Positions 41,750 through 50,275 of a DNA stretch of 64,000 bases are shown here, piece by piece. The notes beneath the pieces were generated by a model. The model was not told where the DNA came from. It saw nothing but the letters and a program-made list of their open reading frames with translations, and did no database searches. Each line of letters starts with the position of its first letter. Positions within the stretch are counted from its first letter, which is position 1. The translations under genes and the position numbers were made by a program. The stretch is taken from NCBI RefSeq assembly GCF_030503615.1, contig NZ_CP129963.1, forward strand, positions 1,736,001 to 1,800,000. The letters run 5' to 3'. The stretch is from Sphingobacterium sp. BN32. GTDB taxonomy: Bacteria > Bacteroidota > Bacteroidia > Sphingobacteriales > Sphingobacteriaceae.

Positions 41750-42433
41750 TTATTTGGCTAGTATTTCTGCCAAATAAGTGACACCTTTGCTCGCTGACTC
41801 CGCGATTTTATGAACCTGTGCAGGAATGGCTACTTGTTTCGCATTTGGGTCGATCAGTATGATTTTACAGCCGGGCTTACAATCGAATAATAAGTTTGCA
41901 GCGGGATATACCTGCAAGGATGTTCCGATGATAATAAACACGTCGGCATCTCGAACAAGGCGGGATGCTTCTACCATATTCGGCACCGCCTCCCCGAACC
42001 ATACCACATGCGGGCGCAAGGGCGAACCCAACTCGCGAGTGGCGTCCATCGCAATCTCATCGCCTTCGATATCGTATATTAATTTTGGATTCATTGAGGA
42101 TTGCGATTTCCGAATCTGCCCGTGCAGATGCAGCACTTTGCTGCTTCCCGCTCGCTCATGCAGGTCGTCAATATTCTGGGTGATAATCTGTACATCGAAG
42201 TCTTTTTCCATTTCTGCTAAATAGCGATGGGCGGCATTCGGCTCTACACGGATACAATCCTTTCGACGCATATTATAAAACCGTTGTACCATTTCGGGAT
42301 TGCGCTGCCATGCCTCCGGGGTGGCAACTTCTTCAATTCGATGCCCTTCCCACAATCCATCGGCACCGCGAAATGTAGGCAGCCCACTTTCTACAGAAAT
42401 ACCGGCGCCGGTAAATACGACTATCTTTTTCAT
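41750..42433 (-). CDS. Sir2-type NAD-dependent protein deacylase
   Basis: 227-residue sirtuin that removes acyl groups from protein lysines using NAD. Motifs: VFTGAGISVESGLPTFRG (NAD binding, 5-22), the QNIDDLHERAG block with catalytic His in LHLHGQIRKS, and RPHVVWFGEAVP, which in class III bacterial sirtuins marks desuccinylase-type enzymes. The zinc-binding CxxC pair of many sirtuins is not present, as in some short bacterial forms. C-terminal GTSLQVYPAANLLF. Cytoplasmic; monocistronic. Confidence 0.93.
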   Translation of the reverse strand: MKKIVVFTGAGISVESGLPTFRGADGLWEGHRIEEVATPEAWQRNPEMVQRFYNMRRKDCIRVEPNAAHRYLAEMEKDFDVQIITQNIDDLHERAGSSKVLHLHGQIRKSQSSMNPKLIYDIEGDEIAMDATRELGSPLRPHVVWFGEAVPNMVEASRLVRDADVFIIIGTSLQVYPAANLLFDCKPGCKIILIDPNAKQVAIPAQVHKIAESASKGVTYLAEILAK

Positions 42434-42539
42434 TAAATACAGTTGAAATTTTAAAAACCTTCATGTTTCCATTGAAATACAAACAAGGATGAATCCCGTG
42501 CTGACCATTGAAAACAAACACTATAGCAAACATAAGAAA

Positions 42540-42566
42540 AGGCATCTAATGTTTTAGATGCCTTGA
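42540..42566 (-). terminator. Terminator of the DUF2892-like gene
   Basis: Stem aaggcatcta/tagatgcctt with a short loop, followed by TTTTCTTAT on the minus strand. Confidence 0.8.
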
Positions 42567-42588
42567 CTTTGGTTGTAATTAAATCGTT

Positions 42589-42891
42589 CTATTTTACGAA
42601 ATAGCGATGTTCAATAACGGTTGCCTCTGGCTCTTTAGACTCTACAGAGTCTTTGATGGGGCAATATCCTGTAACACCACGATAAATCAGCGCACCACCG
42701 AGCGTAATGCCCGAGAAAGCTGTCATCGGATGTTTTACAATAGATTTAATTCCTCGTCCTAACAAGAATCCGCCAGCGACTACAGACAATATACGTTCCG
42801 ATGTCCCTACATTCCCATCATGACAACTCGCATCGAGTTTGTTCTTTAGCGCATCAAAGGCATAGTTTAATATTCCGCTCATGTTGTTCAA
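42589..42891 (-). CDS. DUF2892/YgaP-like small membrane protein
   Basis: 100-residue protein with two hydrophobic helices around 28-70: ERILSVVAGGFLLGRGIKSIV and MTAFSGITLGGALIYRGVTGYCPIK. The GVTGYCPI ending matches the inner-membrane domain seen in YgaP and DUF2892 proteins, where this segment often precedes or accompanies a rhodanese domain; none is present here. The N-terminus is soluble with one Cys. MSGILNYAF at residue 4 is an equally good start. Monocistronic with its own terminator. Confidence 0.8.
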   Translation of the reverse strand: MNNMSGILNYAFDALKNKLDASCHDGNVGTSERILSVVAGGFLLGRGIKSIVKHPMTAFSGITLGGALIYRGVTGYCPIKDSVESKEPEATVIEHRYFVK

Positions 42892-43004
42892 ATTTATAAT
42901 CCTATCTATTAAACGAATAATTTCGATTTTTGTTTCTGATTAGGTATAAATTTTGATTGCCTTTGCTATTATTCGTATTTTCATCCACATTTAAACTATT
43001 AACT

Positions 43005-43847
43005 ATGCTGGTAAAGAAGTATTCGGGCGAACTGGTCCCCTTTGATGAATCAAGCTTGAGAAGATCATTGATGCGCTCGGGCGCTTCGGATGGGGAAGTT
43101 CAGATGGTATATGCCTCTATCAAAAATAAATTATACGATGGCATTAGCACGCGAGAGCTCTATGAAATGGCTTTCGACGCCTTAAAATCAAAGAAAAACT
43201 CCTATGCGGCTCGTTATAGCTTAAAGCGCGCTCTTCGCGAATTAGGACCCGAGGGTTTCTATTTTGAAAAATGGGTAGCGCGACTTTTTCAGGAAGATGG
43301 CTTCGAAGCGATTACCGGACAGACCGTGCAAGGACATGCTGTAACGCATGAGATTGATGTTGTTGCTGCAAAAGGCGATGTGATGCTTGCAGTGGAATGT
43401 AAATTCCGCAATGATGAGGACGCAAAAATTTCTGTGACAACACCAATGTACTTTAAATCTAGAGTGACGGACGTGACGGGAATTGAATATCCCTTTTTCA
43501 ATGCACACCGTCAGTTTACCGATGGCTGGTTAGTAACCAATGCCTACCTCACTACAGACTCGATTAAGTTTGGAGAGTATTATAAGATGAATTTATTGTC
43601 CTGGGATTACCCGAACGGACAGAGCATTAAAGCGCGTGTAGACAATACCGGCGAATATCCGATAACTTGCTTAACTAACTTAACCTCACAGGATAAAGCG
43701 ATGTTATTAAAGAATCAATGCATCTGCGTAAAGGATCTTTTAAAGGATCCGAAGGTGCTTAGCCATATACAGATTCCTGCAGACAAGCAAAAGCAAATTA
43801 TGCAGGAAGCCGAGGAATTAATAAATAGCCCAATAGAACATGAGTAA
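43005..43847 (+). CDS. ATP-cone domain fused to Mrr-like restriction endonuclease
   Basis: 280-residue protein, start MLVKKYSGELVPFDESSL at 43005. Residues about 1-85 form an ATP-cone: VKKYSGELVPFDESSLRRSL, GISTRELYEMAFDAL, nucleotide-sensing in ribonucleotide reductase and NrdR. The second domain is an Mrr-type nuclease core: ALRELGPEGFYFEKWVARLFQEDGF, HEIDVVAAKGD with the metal-binding Asp, and LAVECKFRN giving the D-xn-ExK signature. A C-terminal segment of about 100 residues (QDKAMLLKNQCICVKDLL) resembles a helix-hairpin domain. It overlaps the LOG-family gene by 8 nt. A nucleotide-gated nuclease is a reasonable inference. Confidence 0.85.
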   Translation: MLVKKYSGELVPFDESSLRRSLMRSGASDGEVQMVYASIKNKLYDGISTRELYEMAFDALKSKKNSYAARYSLKRALRELGPEGFYFEKWVARLFQEDGFEAITGQTVQGHAVTHEIDVVAAKGDVMLAVECKFRNDEDAKISVTTPMYFKSRVTDVTGIEYPFFNAHRQFTDGWLVTNAYLTTDSIKFGEYYKMNLLSWDYPNGQSIKARVDNTGEYPITCLTNLTSQDKAMLLKNQCICVKDLLKDPKVLSHIQIPADKQKQIMQEAEELINSPIEHE

Positions 43848-44574
43848 TAAATTTGTCAGAGAAGAGATAAGTTTCCTCAAAGGTGCCCGTGGGCGTTGGA
43901 ACGAGCTCAAATATGTAATCGGTGTTTTCTTTCAATTCATGAAAGGGTTTAGGACCTTGCACTTCGTGGGCCCCTGCGTAACGGTTTTTGGATCTGCACG
44001 ATTTGGCGAAGACCATGTTTACTACAAACAAGCACGCCAGGTATCGGCAAAGCTCGCCGAGCAAGGCTTTACCATCATGACGGGTGGAGGTCCAGGTATA
44101 ATGGAGGCCGCGAACCGCGGGGCTAAGGATGTTGGCGGCGCTTCGGTGGGTTGTAATATCGTATTGCCGCATGAACAGAAACATAATCCTTACATGGACA
44201 AATTCGTCAATATTGAGTACTTCTTCGTTCGTAAAGAACTCCTGCGAAAATATTCATTCGCTTTCATTATTATGCCGGGAGGATTCGGAACGCTGGACGA
44301 GTTTTTCGAAACCCTTACACTGATTCAGACGAAGAAACTATCGCAGTTCCCAATCGTTGTGATGGGCTTGGAATACCATAAAGGTATTATCGAGCATGTG
44401 AATGAAATGATTGAAGCAAAGACAATTAGCCCGGAAGATCAAGACTTACTCCTATTTACGGATGATATAGATGAAGCTGTAGAACATATTAGGCAATATG
44501 CAGACACCAACCGAATAGTTAAGCTGCAGGAACAAAACCCAAATTGGATATTGGGCGAGAAGAAAGCAGTTTAA
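43840..44574 (+). CDS. LOG family (TIGR00730-type) Rossmann-fold protein
   Basis: 244-residue protein of the lysine-decarboxylase-like LOG family, members of which hydrolyse cytokinin-type nucleoside monophosphates or bind nucleotides. The signature appears as MTGGGPGIMEAANRGAKDVGG and IIMPGGFGTLDEFFETLTLIQT (PGGxGTxxE). N-terminal GPCVTVFGSARFGEDHVYY. It starts inside the end of the ATP-cone/Mrr gene (8-nt overlap), so translation is coupled. An ATTAGA-type array begins directly after the TAA. True activity is uncertain for this branch. Confidence 0.92.
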   Translation: MSNKFVREEISFLKGARGRWNELKYVIGVFFQFMKGFRTLHFVGPCVTVFGSARFGEDHVYYKQARQVSAKLAEQGFTIMTGGGPGIMEAANRGAKDVGGASVGCNIVLPHEQKHNPYMDKFVNIEYFFVRKELLRKYSFAFIIMPGGFGTLDEFFETLTLIQTKKLSQFPIVVMGLEYHKGIIEHVNEMIEAKTISPEDQDLLLFTDDIDEAVEHIRQYADTNRIVKLQEQNPNWILGEKKAV

Positions 44575-44608
44575 CTAGATATTAGACCTTAGATATTAGA
44601 TTTTAGAT
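44575..44608 (+). repeat. ATTAGA-type array after the LOG gene
   Basis: ctagatattagaccttagat-type units start one base after the stop codon, in the same orientation relative to the gene as at other loci. Confidence 0.75.
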
Positions 44609-44726
44609 GCTGATATGCGGGATAATTAATGTTGATTTCGTTCGTGTAAGGTTGGAAGAGAGATTGCGTGATGGCATAACTGCAGTGTAATTAAGAAAAT
44701 TTGAATTATAACATTCGATTAATACC

Positions 44727-45533
44727 ATGTTAAAGTTTGCGAATGCTAAGATAAATATAGGTTTGCACATTACAGAGCGTCGTTCGGACGGCTATCATAA
44801 TTTGGAGACTATTTTTTATCCGGTTAAAATATACGATGCTGTGGAGACACAGCTATCTGATAAGGTGGAGCTCGAAATTCACGGTGCTGATTTGAAGGCT
44901 GATGAGGATAACTTATGTTTGAAAGCATACCGCCTATTGGCGGCTGATTACGATCTTCCTCCTGTGAAAATTCATTTATTGAAACGCATCCCTATCGGTG
45001 CTGGCTTGGGTGGCGGTTCTTCGGATGCGAGTGCGACCTTGCAATTATTAAATGAACAGTTTGATTTAGGCATCTCCGATAAAGCGTTAGAAAGCTATGC
45101 TGCGCAATTGGGCGCCGACTGCCCTTTCTTTATTCAAAACAAAGCTACCTATGCTGAAGATATCGGTACCAAGCTTTCTGAAATTGAATTAGACCTATCG
45201 GACTATTATATTGTGATATTAAAGCCTAATATCCATATCTCCACCGCGGAGGCTTACAAGAACGTCACCCCTTTGACTCCACAAATAGATTTAAGGCGCG
45301 CTGTACAACTGCCTATACAAGAGTGGAAGCTTCATATTAAAAATGACTTTGAAGCCGGCTTATTCGAACTGTATCCGCAAATCGGAGAGATAAAACGAAG
45401 ATTCTACGAACTCGGCGCAGTCTACTCTTCCATGACAGGCTCGGGATCTGCCGTATTCGGCATCTTCGAACAAGTAACAGACGTCTCCGAAATGGCTAAG
45501 CTGGGAGAAATATTCCTTCCAATGGATCTTTAA
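44727..45533 (+). CDS. ispE: 4-diphosphocytidyl-2-C-methyl-D-erythritol kinase
   Basis: 268-residue GHMP kinase of the non-mevalonate isoprenoid pathway; phosphorylates CDP-methylerythritol with ATP. Motifs: FANAKINIGLHITERRSDGYHNLETIFYPV at the N-terminus (KINxGLxIxxxRxDGYH), the ATP-binding PIGAGLGGGSSDASATL (85-101) with catalytic Asp in GADCPFF, and a C-terminal MTGSGSAVFGIF. Length and motifs are standard. It has its own terminator 14 nt downstream and repeat arrays on both sides, so it is probably monocistronic. Confidence 0.97.
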   Translation: MLKFANAKINIGLHITERRSDGYHNLETIFYPVKIYDAVETQLSDKVELEIHGADLKADEDNLCLKAYRLLAADYDLPPVKIHLLKRIPIGAGLGGGSSDASATLQLLNEQFDLGISDKALESYAAQLGADCPFFIQNKATYAEDIGTKLSEIELDLSDYYIVILKPNIHISTAEAYKNVTPLTPQIDLRRAVQLPIQEWKLHIKNDFEAGLFELYPQIGEIKRRFYELGAVYSSMTGSGSAVFGIFEQVTDVSEMAKLGEIFLPMDL

Positions 45534-45546
45534 ACTAGAAAATATC

Positions 45547-45580
45547 AGGGGCAGATTTATAGCTGCCCCTCTATGTTTTT
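45547..45580 (+). terminator. Terminator of ispE
   Basis: Stem aggggcag/ctgcccct (45547-45570), 7-8-nt loop, then a T-rich ctatgttttt on the plus strand. Confidence 0.85.
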
Positions 45581-45678
45581 ATTGCGCTCCACCCCAAAAA
45601 GCTTTGACGAGCTCTGCTCCTTCAAACACCTCACAACTAACACCCTATTAATAACAAACATACTCGACATTCCACTCT

Positions 45679-45715
45679 AATTGTCTAAAATCTCACATCT
45701 AATATCTAATCCCTA
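45679..45715. repeat. ATTAGA-type array upstream of the Reg_prop regulator
   Basis: ctaattgtctaaaatctcac and following atctaatatctaatcc units. They lie just upstream of a TATATTTG promoter-like box (45721-45728) that leaves only about 5 nt before the regulator ATG. Confidence 0.65.
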
Positions 45716-45732
45716 AATAGTATATTTGTTCT

Positions 45733-48588
45733 ATGCCCTGGAGGACTATAATATTTTTTGTTGCTTGTATTTTCACGATCAGTTTAGCCTTTGGACAAAA
45801 TATCCCTAGGGTTGGATCGCCTTATGTTAAGCAGTACAATAAGTCTACCTATCAGGCAGGAAATCAGAACTGGAGCATTGCGGTCAGCAAGGAAGGCTTT
45901 ATCTATGTAGCCAATACCGAGGGTCTTTTAAGCTTCGATGGGCAAGAATGGCGTCTTCACAAAGCAAAGAATCAACGTAGTCTGCGAAGTGTGAATATCG
46001 CTAAGGATGGCCGTATCCTCGTTGGGGGTTCTGGTGAATTTGGCATCTGGGAGCGTGGGAAGTTCGGAAAGATGGACTATCGCAGTCTCTCGAGCCTAGT
46101 GAAAGATCAGGCTGGGTTGAAGAATGATGAAATCTGGCGTATCAACACCCAAGGCGATAGAATTTTCTTCCATAGCTTCTCAAAGTGCTATATCTATGAA
46201 AATAACGAGATCAAAACACTTACGGCAGATGGCGAGCCTTTCCTCTTCAGTCATCAAGTAAATAACCGCCTTTTCTTTGAACAACTTCCTTCCGGTTTAT
46301 TCGAACTGGTCAACAATAGCTTGGTACAGGTGAAGGATGCAGCGGTCTTGCACGGTATGAATATCCTCAGTATGTTGCCTTTTGATCAGGATAAAATATT
46401 GATTGCTACATCGAACCATGGTCTATTTATCATGGATAAGGGAGGCAACATTTCTCCTTGGCAAAATCAAGTGCAGCAACAGCTTATCCGATATCAGGTA
46501 AACAATGGCGTTAAGCTATATGGCGATCAATTTGCATTTGGGACTATACAAAATGGTGTGTATATCCTGAATCGTAAGGGCGAACTCGTTCAGCAGATCA
46601 ACAAGAACAACGGGCTACAAAATAACACAGTCCTGAGCATGACGGTCGATAAGCAAGCGAACCTCTGGGTGGGCTTGGATAATGGTGTAGACCGCATTGA
46701 CATCAATAGTCCGCTTTATTATTATGCTGATTTAACCGGAAAGATCGGAACAGTCTATGCCGCTATCATCTTTCAGAATAAGGTTTACTTAGGAACTAAC
46801 CAAGGGCTATTCGTAAGCGATTGGAATGGTATAAATAATTTTCAAAATCTAGACTTCAGCATTGTTCCCAACTCACATGGTCAAGTTTGGCAGTTGGTGA
46901 ATATGAATGGGCAGCTCGTTTGTGGACATAATAACGGAACTTATTTAGTGGAAGGCCGTAGTATGCGTAAGATTTCTTCCGTTACGGGTGCTTGGAACTT
47001 CGCAGAGATTAGTGGCGGAAATAAGTGGTTGCAGGGTAATTACACCGGAATCGGTGTGATGCAAAGTGGCACTAGCACTAACTTCATTAAACAATTCCAA
47101 CAGATCAAAGAGCCTATCCGCAGTATCCTTCAGCGTAGCGATTCGGAGTTCTGGGCAACAAACCAGCAGAATGTCTATAACTTGAAACTTAATGCTACGA
47201 AGGACGATGCACAGTCCATCAGCGCGGTAAAAGCAGGCCTTCCAAACAACACTACACTGCATGGCGTCTATAACCTGGCAAACAATATTGTCTTTGCTAC
47301 GGACTCTGGTTTCTACCAATACGATAATATTGTAGGATCATTTAAACCCTACGTTGAACTTAACGAACAATTGAAATCTTTCTATACTGCTAACAAGATT
47401 ATTCCGATTAAACAGAACGAATATTGGTTTGTAAAGAAATCGCATATAGCAAAAATAGAACTGTTACCTGAAGGAAAGGTTAAGATCGATTCATCTTCAT
47501 GGAATTCACTTCGCGGGAAGATGATGAACGATTATGAGCAGATATTTAACTTGAATGATCAAACATCCATCATCGGAATGGACAATGGTTTTGCGATATA
47601 TTTTAATCAGCTGAGCACAAAAGTTAATCTCCCCAAACCGTACATCACACAGGTATGGAATACCAGCAATGGCACTACTCCCCTCTATGACGATTTGTCG
47701 ATAGCCTATGGCGAGAACAACCTGCGGATTGCTTATGCGAGTCCCTGGTATTCTTCATCGAACCTGAAGTACTCTTATTGGCTGGAGGGATATACAGATA
47801 ATTGGTCGGAATGGGAAGATGTCTCTTTTAAAGACTTCACCAATCTTCCCGACGGCAACTATACGTTTCATGTGCGTTCTATGGCGGCGAACGGTACGCA
47901 GTCAGAAATTACCAGCTTGGACATAACAATCCGTCCGCCTTGGTATAGACATTGGCTTGCCATCGTTAGCTATCTGATTATTCTTACGGCGCTTTTCTTT
48001 GTCGGTAAGCGTTATTATGAGCAGCATCTGAAGGAAGAACAGCGAAAGCTAAAGGCAAAAATGCTGGCCGATCAAGAGGCTAGATTAGCCAAAGAGGCAG
48101 AACTCAACGAGCGTAAGTTGATGGCATTGAAGAATCGTCAATTAGAGCAGGAACTGGAGATCAAGAACCGTGAACTCGCGAATGCAGCCATGAATATTGT
48201 TTACAAAAATGAGATGCTCAATAATCTGCATCATGAGCTAACGAATCTTAATGACTCTAATGGTAATAAACTGAGCTCCGATCAGTTGCGAAAGGTAAGC
48301 AAACTAATTGATGAGGCACATTCAGACGATCGCGATTGGGATCTCTTCGAAAAGAGCTTCAATGAAGCACACGAGAACTTCTTCAAAAAGCTAAAGTCAG
48401 ATTATCCTGCCCTCGTTCCAAACGACTTAAAGCTCTGTGCATATCTTCGCTTAAACATGTCAAGCAAGGAAATTGCATCTTTATTGAACATCAGTACACG
48501 TGGGGTGGAAATTCGACGCTACAGGCTGCGTAAGAAGCTTAACCTCCCTACTGAAAAGAATCTGACAGAGTTCTTACTAGAGCTTTAA
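45733..48588 (+). CDS. Two-component-regulator-propeller / LuxR-type transcription factor
   Basis: 951-residue membrane-spanning regulator without kinase or receiver. Order: signal peptide (IIFFVACIFTISLAFG), two beta-propellers of Reg_prop repeats (for example LLSFDGQEWRLH; LWVGLDNGVDRID) to about 640, a Y_Y_Y domain (LKYSYWLEGYTDNWSEW; YTFHVRSMAANG), a membrane helix near 740-758 (WLAIVSYLIILTALFFVG), a coiled coil (KEEQRKLKAKMLADQEARL) and a C-terminal LuxR-like HTH (LRLNMSSKEIASLLNISTRGVEIRRYRLRKKL). It is probably a sensor of periplasmic oligosaccharides that binds DNA directly. The downstream glucanase/GH3 pair is the likely target. Confidence 0.92.
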   Translation: MPWRTIIFFVACIFTISLAFGQNIPRVGSPYVKQYNKSTYQAGNQNWSIAVSKEGFIYVANTEGLLSFDGQEWRLHKAKNQRSLRSVNIAKDGRILVGGSGEFGIWERGKFGKMDYRSLSSLVKDQAGLKNDEIWRINTQGDRIFFHSFSKCYIYENNEIKTLTADGEPFLFSHQVNNRLFFEQLPSGLFELVNNSLVQVKDAAVLHGMNILSMLPFDQDKILIATSNHGLFIMDKGGNISPWQNQVQQQLIRYQVNNGVKLYGDQFAFGTIQNGVYILNRKGELVQQINKNNGLQNNTVLSMTVDKQANLWVGLDNGVDRIDINSPLYYYADLTGKIGTVYAAIIFQNKVYLGTNQGLFVSDWNGINNFQNLDFSIVPNSHGQVWQLVNMNGQLVCGHNNGTYLVEGRSMRKISSVTGAWNFAEISGGNKWLQGNYTGIGVMQSGTSTNFIKQFQQIKEPIRSILQRSDSEFWATNQQNVYNLKLNATKDDAQSISAVKAGLPNNTTLHGVYNLANNIVFATDSGFYQYDNIVGSFKPYVELNEQLKSFYTANKIIPIKQNEYWFVKKSHIAKIELLPEGKVKIDSSSWNSLRGKMMNDYEQIFNLNDQTSIIGMDNGFAIYFNQLSTKVNLPKPYITQVWNTSNGTTPLYDDLSIAYGENNLRIAYASPWYSSSNLKYSYWLEGYTDNWSEWEDVSFKDFTNLPDGNYTFHVRSMAANGTQSEITSLDITIRPPWYRHWLAIVSYLIILTALFFVGKRYYEQHLKEEQRKLKAKMLADQEARLAKEAELNERKLMALKNRQLEQELEIKNRELANAAMNIVYKNEMLNNLHHELTNLNDSNGNKLSSDQLRKVSKLIDEAHSDDRDWDLFEKSFNEAHENFFKKLKSDYPALVPNDLKLCAYLRLNMSSKEIASLLNISTRGVEIRRYRLRKKLNLPTEKNLTEFLLEL

Positions 48589-48820
48589 CCTTCTAATCTC
48601 TTAAGAAGGCAGTACATCATCCCCTCACAGGACTCAATGTGTAGATGTTACACCGTGATGTTATTTTGTTGTAGCCACACAAGTCAATAAATAACAGATT
48701 ACCAACTCAATAAGTATTAACATCTCCATGTTTGAGCAGGTATTATTATGCTGTAGTAGTAATGAGAACGACGAAAATTTCCTTTTCAAACTAATAGAAG
48801 ACATCTTTGTTTATTGTTAA

Positions 48821-48837
48821 TCTGCATGACATGCAGA
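48821..48837. promoter_or_regulatory. Palindromic operator candidate before the glucanase gene
   Basis: tctgcatg-a-catgcaga, perfect 8-bp arms with a one-base centre, 58 nt upstream of the ATG at 48895. It may be the binding site of the Reg_prop/LuxR regulator. The remaining 48589-48894 has no gene. Confidence 0.45.
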
Positions 48838-48894
48838 ATTACCGATTATGGGATTCCTCCGGATCAGAGGAGGCTTTATATCTACAAATAACAT

Positions 48895-50268
48895 ATGACA
48901 ATAAAAGCATTTACCTTTTCTGGCATCTTACTAATGGCATTGAACTTTGAGTCCTGCCAGATTAAGAACAACAATCACGAACAGGATAGCAATGTCCGTA
49001 AAGACAGTCTGACATCTATGAACGACTCATTGCTGACGAAGATTCAAAGCCAGACTTTCCAATATTTCTGGGAGGGCGCCGAGCCCATTACAGGACTCGC
49101 TCGCGAGCGCATCCATATCGACGGTGAATACCCACAGAATGACCGCAATGTGATCACCATAGGCGGTAGTGGATTCGGCTTGATGAGTTTGGTTGTCGGT
49201 ATGAAGCGGGGCTTTATCAGTAAGAGCGAAGGAGAAGAACGCCTCCACCGAATTATGGATTATCTGACTCGTATCCCGAGATTTCAAGGCGCATGGGCAC
49301 ACTGGTACCATGGCAATGTCGGCGAAGTGAAAGCCTTTAGTGAAAAGGACAATGGTGGCGACATCGTAGAAACGGCCTTCCTCGCTCAGGGGCTTCTTGT
49401 TGTGCGCGAATATTTCAACGAGGGAACTGAAACACAGCGAGAAATTGCCAAGAAAGCAGATAACCTTTGGAGAGGAATCAATTGGAAGCATTATACAAAC
49501 GGCAAGAACGTGCTGTTCTGGCACTGGAGCCCAGTCCATGAGTTTGGAATGAACCATGCGATCGAAGGTTATGATGAGTGTTTGATAAGCTATGTCTTGG
49601 CGGCATCCTCACCCACCCATGCGATAGATTCTTCGGTCTATTATCAAGGATGGGCAAGGAACGGTAAGATCAAATCCGATATCAAGAAGTTCGACATCCC
49701 AACCGTAGTAAAACATAACTCGCGCCCTGGTGAAGTAGGTCCATTATTTTGGGCGCAGTATTCCTTCTTAGGCTTAGATCCGCGAGGACTCTCTGATAAA
49801 TACGTGTCCTATGAAGATGCTGTAGTGAATCATGCAAAGATCAATATTGCATATGCAGAAGCAAATCCAAAGAAATATGTGGGATATGGAGCGGATAAAG
49901 CTTGGGGATGGACAGCTAGCTATTCTATCAATGGATATGATGCTCATCACCCGGATAATGATAAGTCGGTGGTAACTCCTACTGCGGCTCTAGCGTCCAT
50001 GCCGTATACGCCGAAGGAAAGTATAGCATTCGCAAAGTATCTTTTCAATAATCTTGGCGATAAGGTTTGGGGCAAATATGGCTTCTATGATGCCTTCAGC
50101 GAGACTAACAATTGGTATCCACAGCGCTATTTAGCGATTGACCAGGGTCCGATTGTCGTGATGATTGAAAATTATAGAACGGGTCTTATTTGGGACTTAT
50201 TTATGAATGCTCCAGAAGTGAGAATAGGATTAAGAAAATTAGGATTCAAAAGTCCACACCTAAAGTAA
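48895..50268 (+). CDS. GH144/glycoamylase-like lipoprotein (probable endo-beta-1,2-glucanase)
   Basis: 457-residue exported lipoprotein: the signal FTFSGILLMALNFESC ends in a lipobox-like Cys21. The body is an (alpha/alpha)6-type glycoside hydrolase of the glycoamylase/GH144 kind: TFQYFWEGAEPITGLARER, NVITIGGSGFGLMSLVVG, AWAHWYHGNVGEVKAFSEKDNGGDIVETAFL, WHWSPVHEFGMNHAIEGYDECLISYVLAASSPTHAI and AWGWTASYSINGYDAHHPD. GH144 enzymes cut beta-1,2-glucan to sophorooligosaccharides. A GH3 beta-glucosidase follows after 7 nt. Polymer specificity is inferred from family and pairing. Confidence 0.85.
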   Translation: MTIKAFTFSGILLMALNFESCQIKNNNHEQDSNVRKDSLTSMNDSLLTKIQSQTFQYFWEGAEPITGLARERIHIDGEYPQNDRNVITIGGSGFGLMSLVVGMKRGFISKSEGEERLHRIMDYLTRIPRFQGAWAHWYHGNVGEVKAFSEKDNGGDIVETAFLAQGLLVVREYFNEGTETQREIAKKADNLWRGINWKHYTNGKNVLFWHWSPVHEFGMNHAIEGYDECLISYVLAASSPTHAIDSSVYYQGWARNGKIKSDIKKFDIPTVVKHNSRPGEVGPLFWAQYSFLGLDPRGLSDKYVSYEDAVVNHAKINIAYAEANPKKYVGYGADKAWGWTASYSINGYDAHHPDNDKSVVTPTAALASMPYTPKESIAFAKYLFNNLGDKVWGKYGFYDAFSETNNWYPQRYLAIDQGPIVVMIENYRTGLIWDLFMNAPEVRIGLRKLGFKSPHLK

Positions 50269-50275
50269 AACATCA

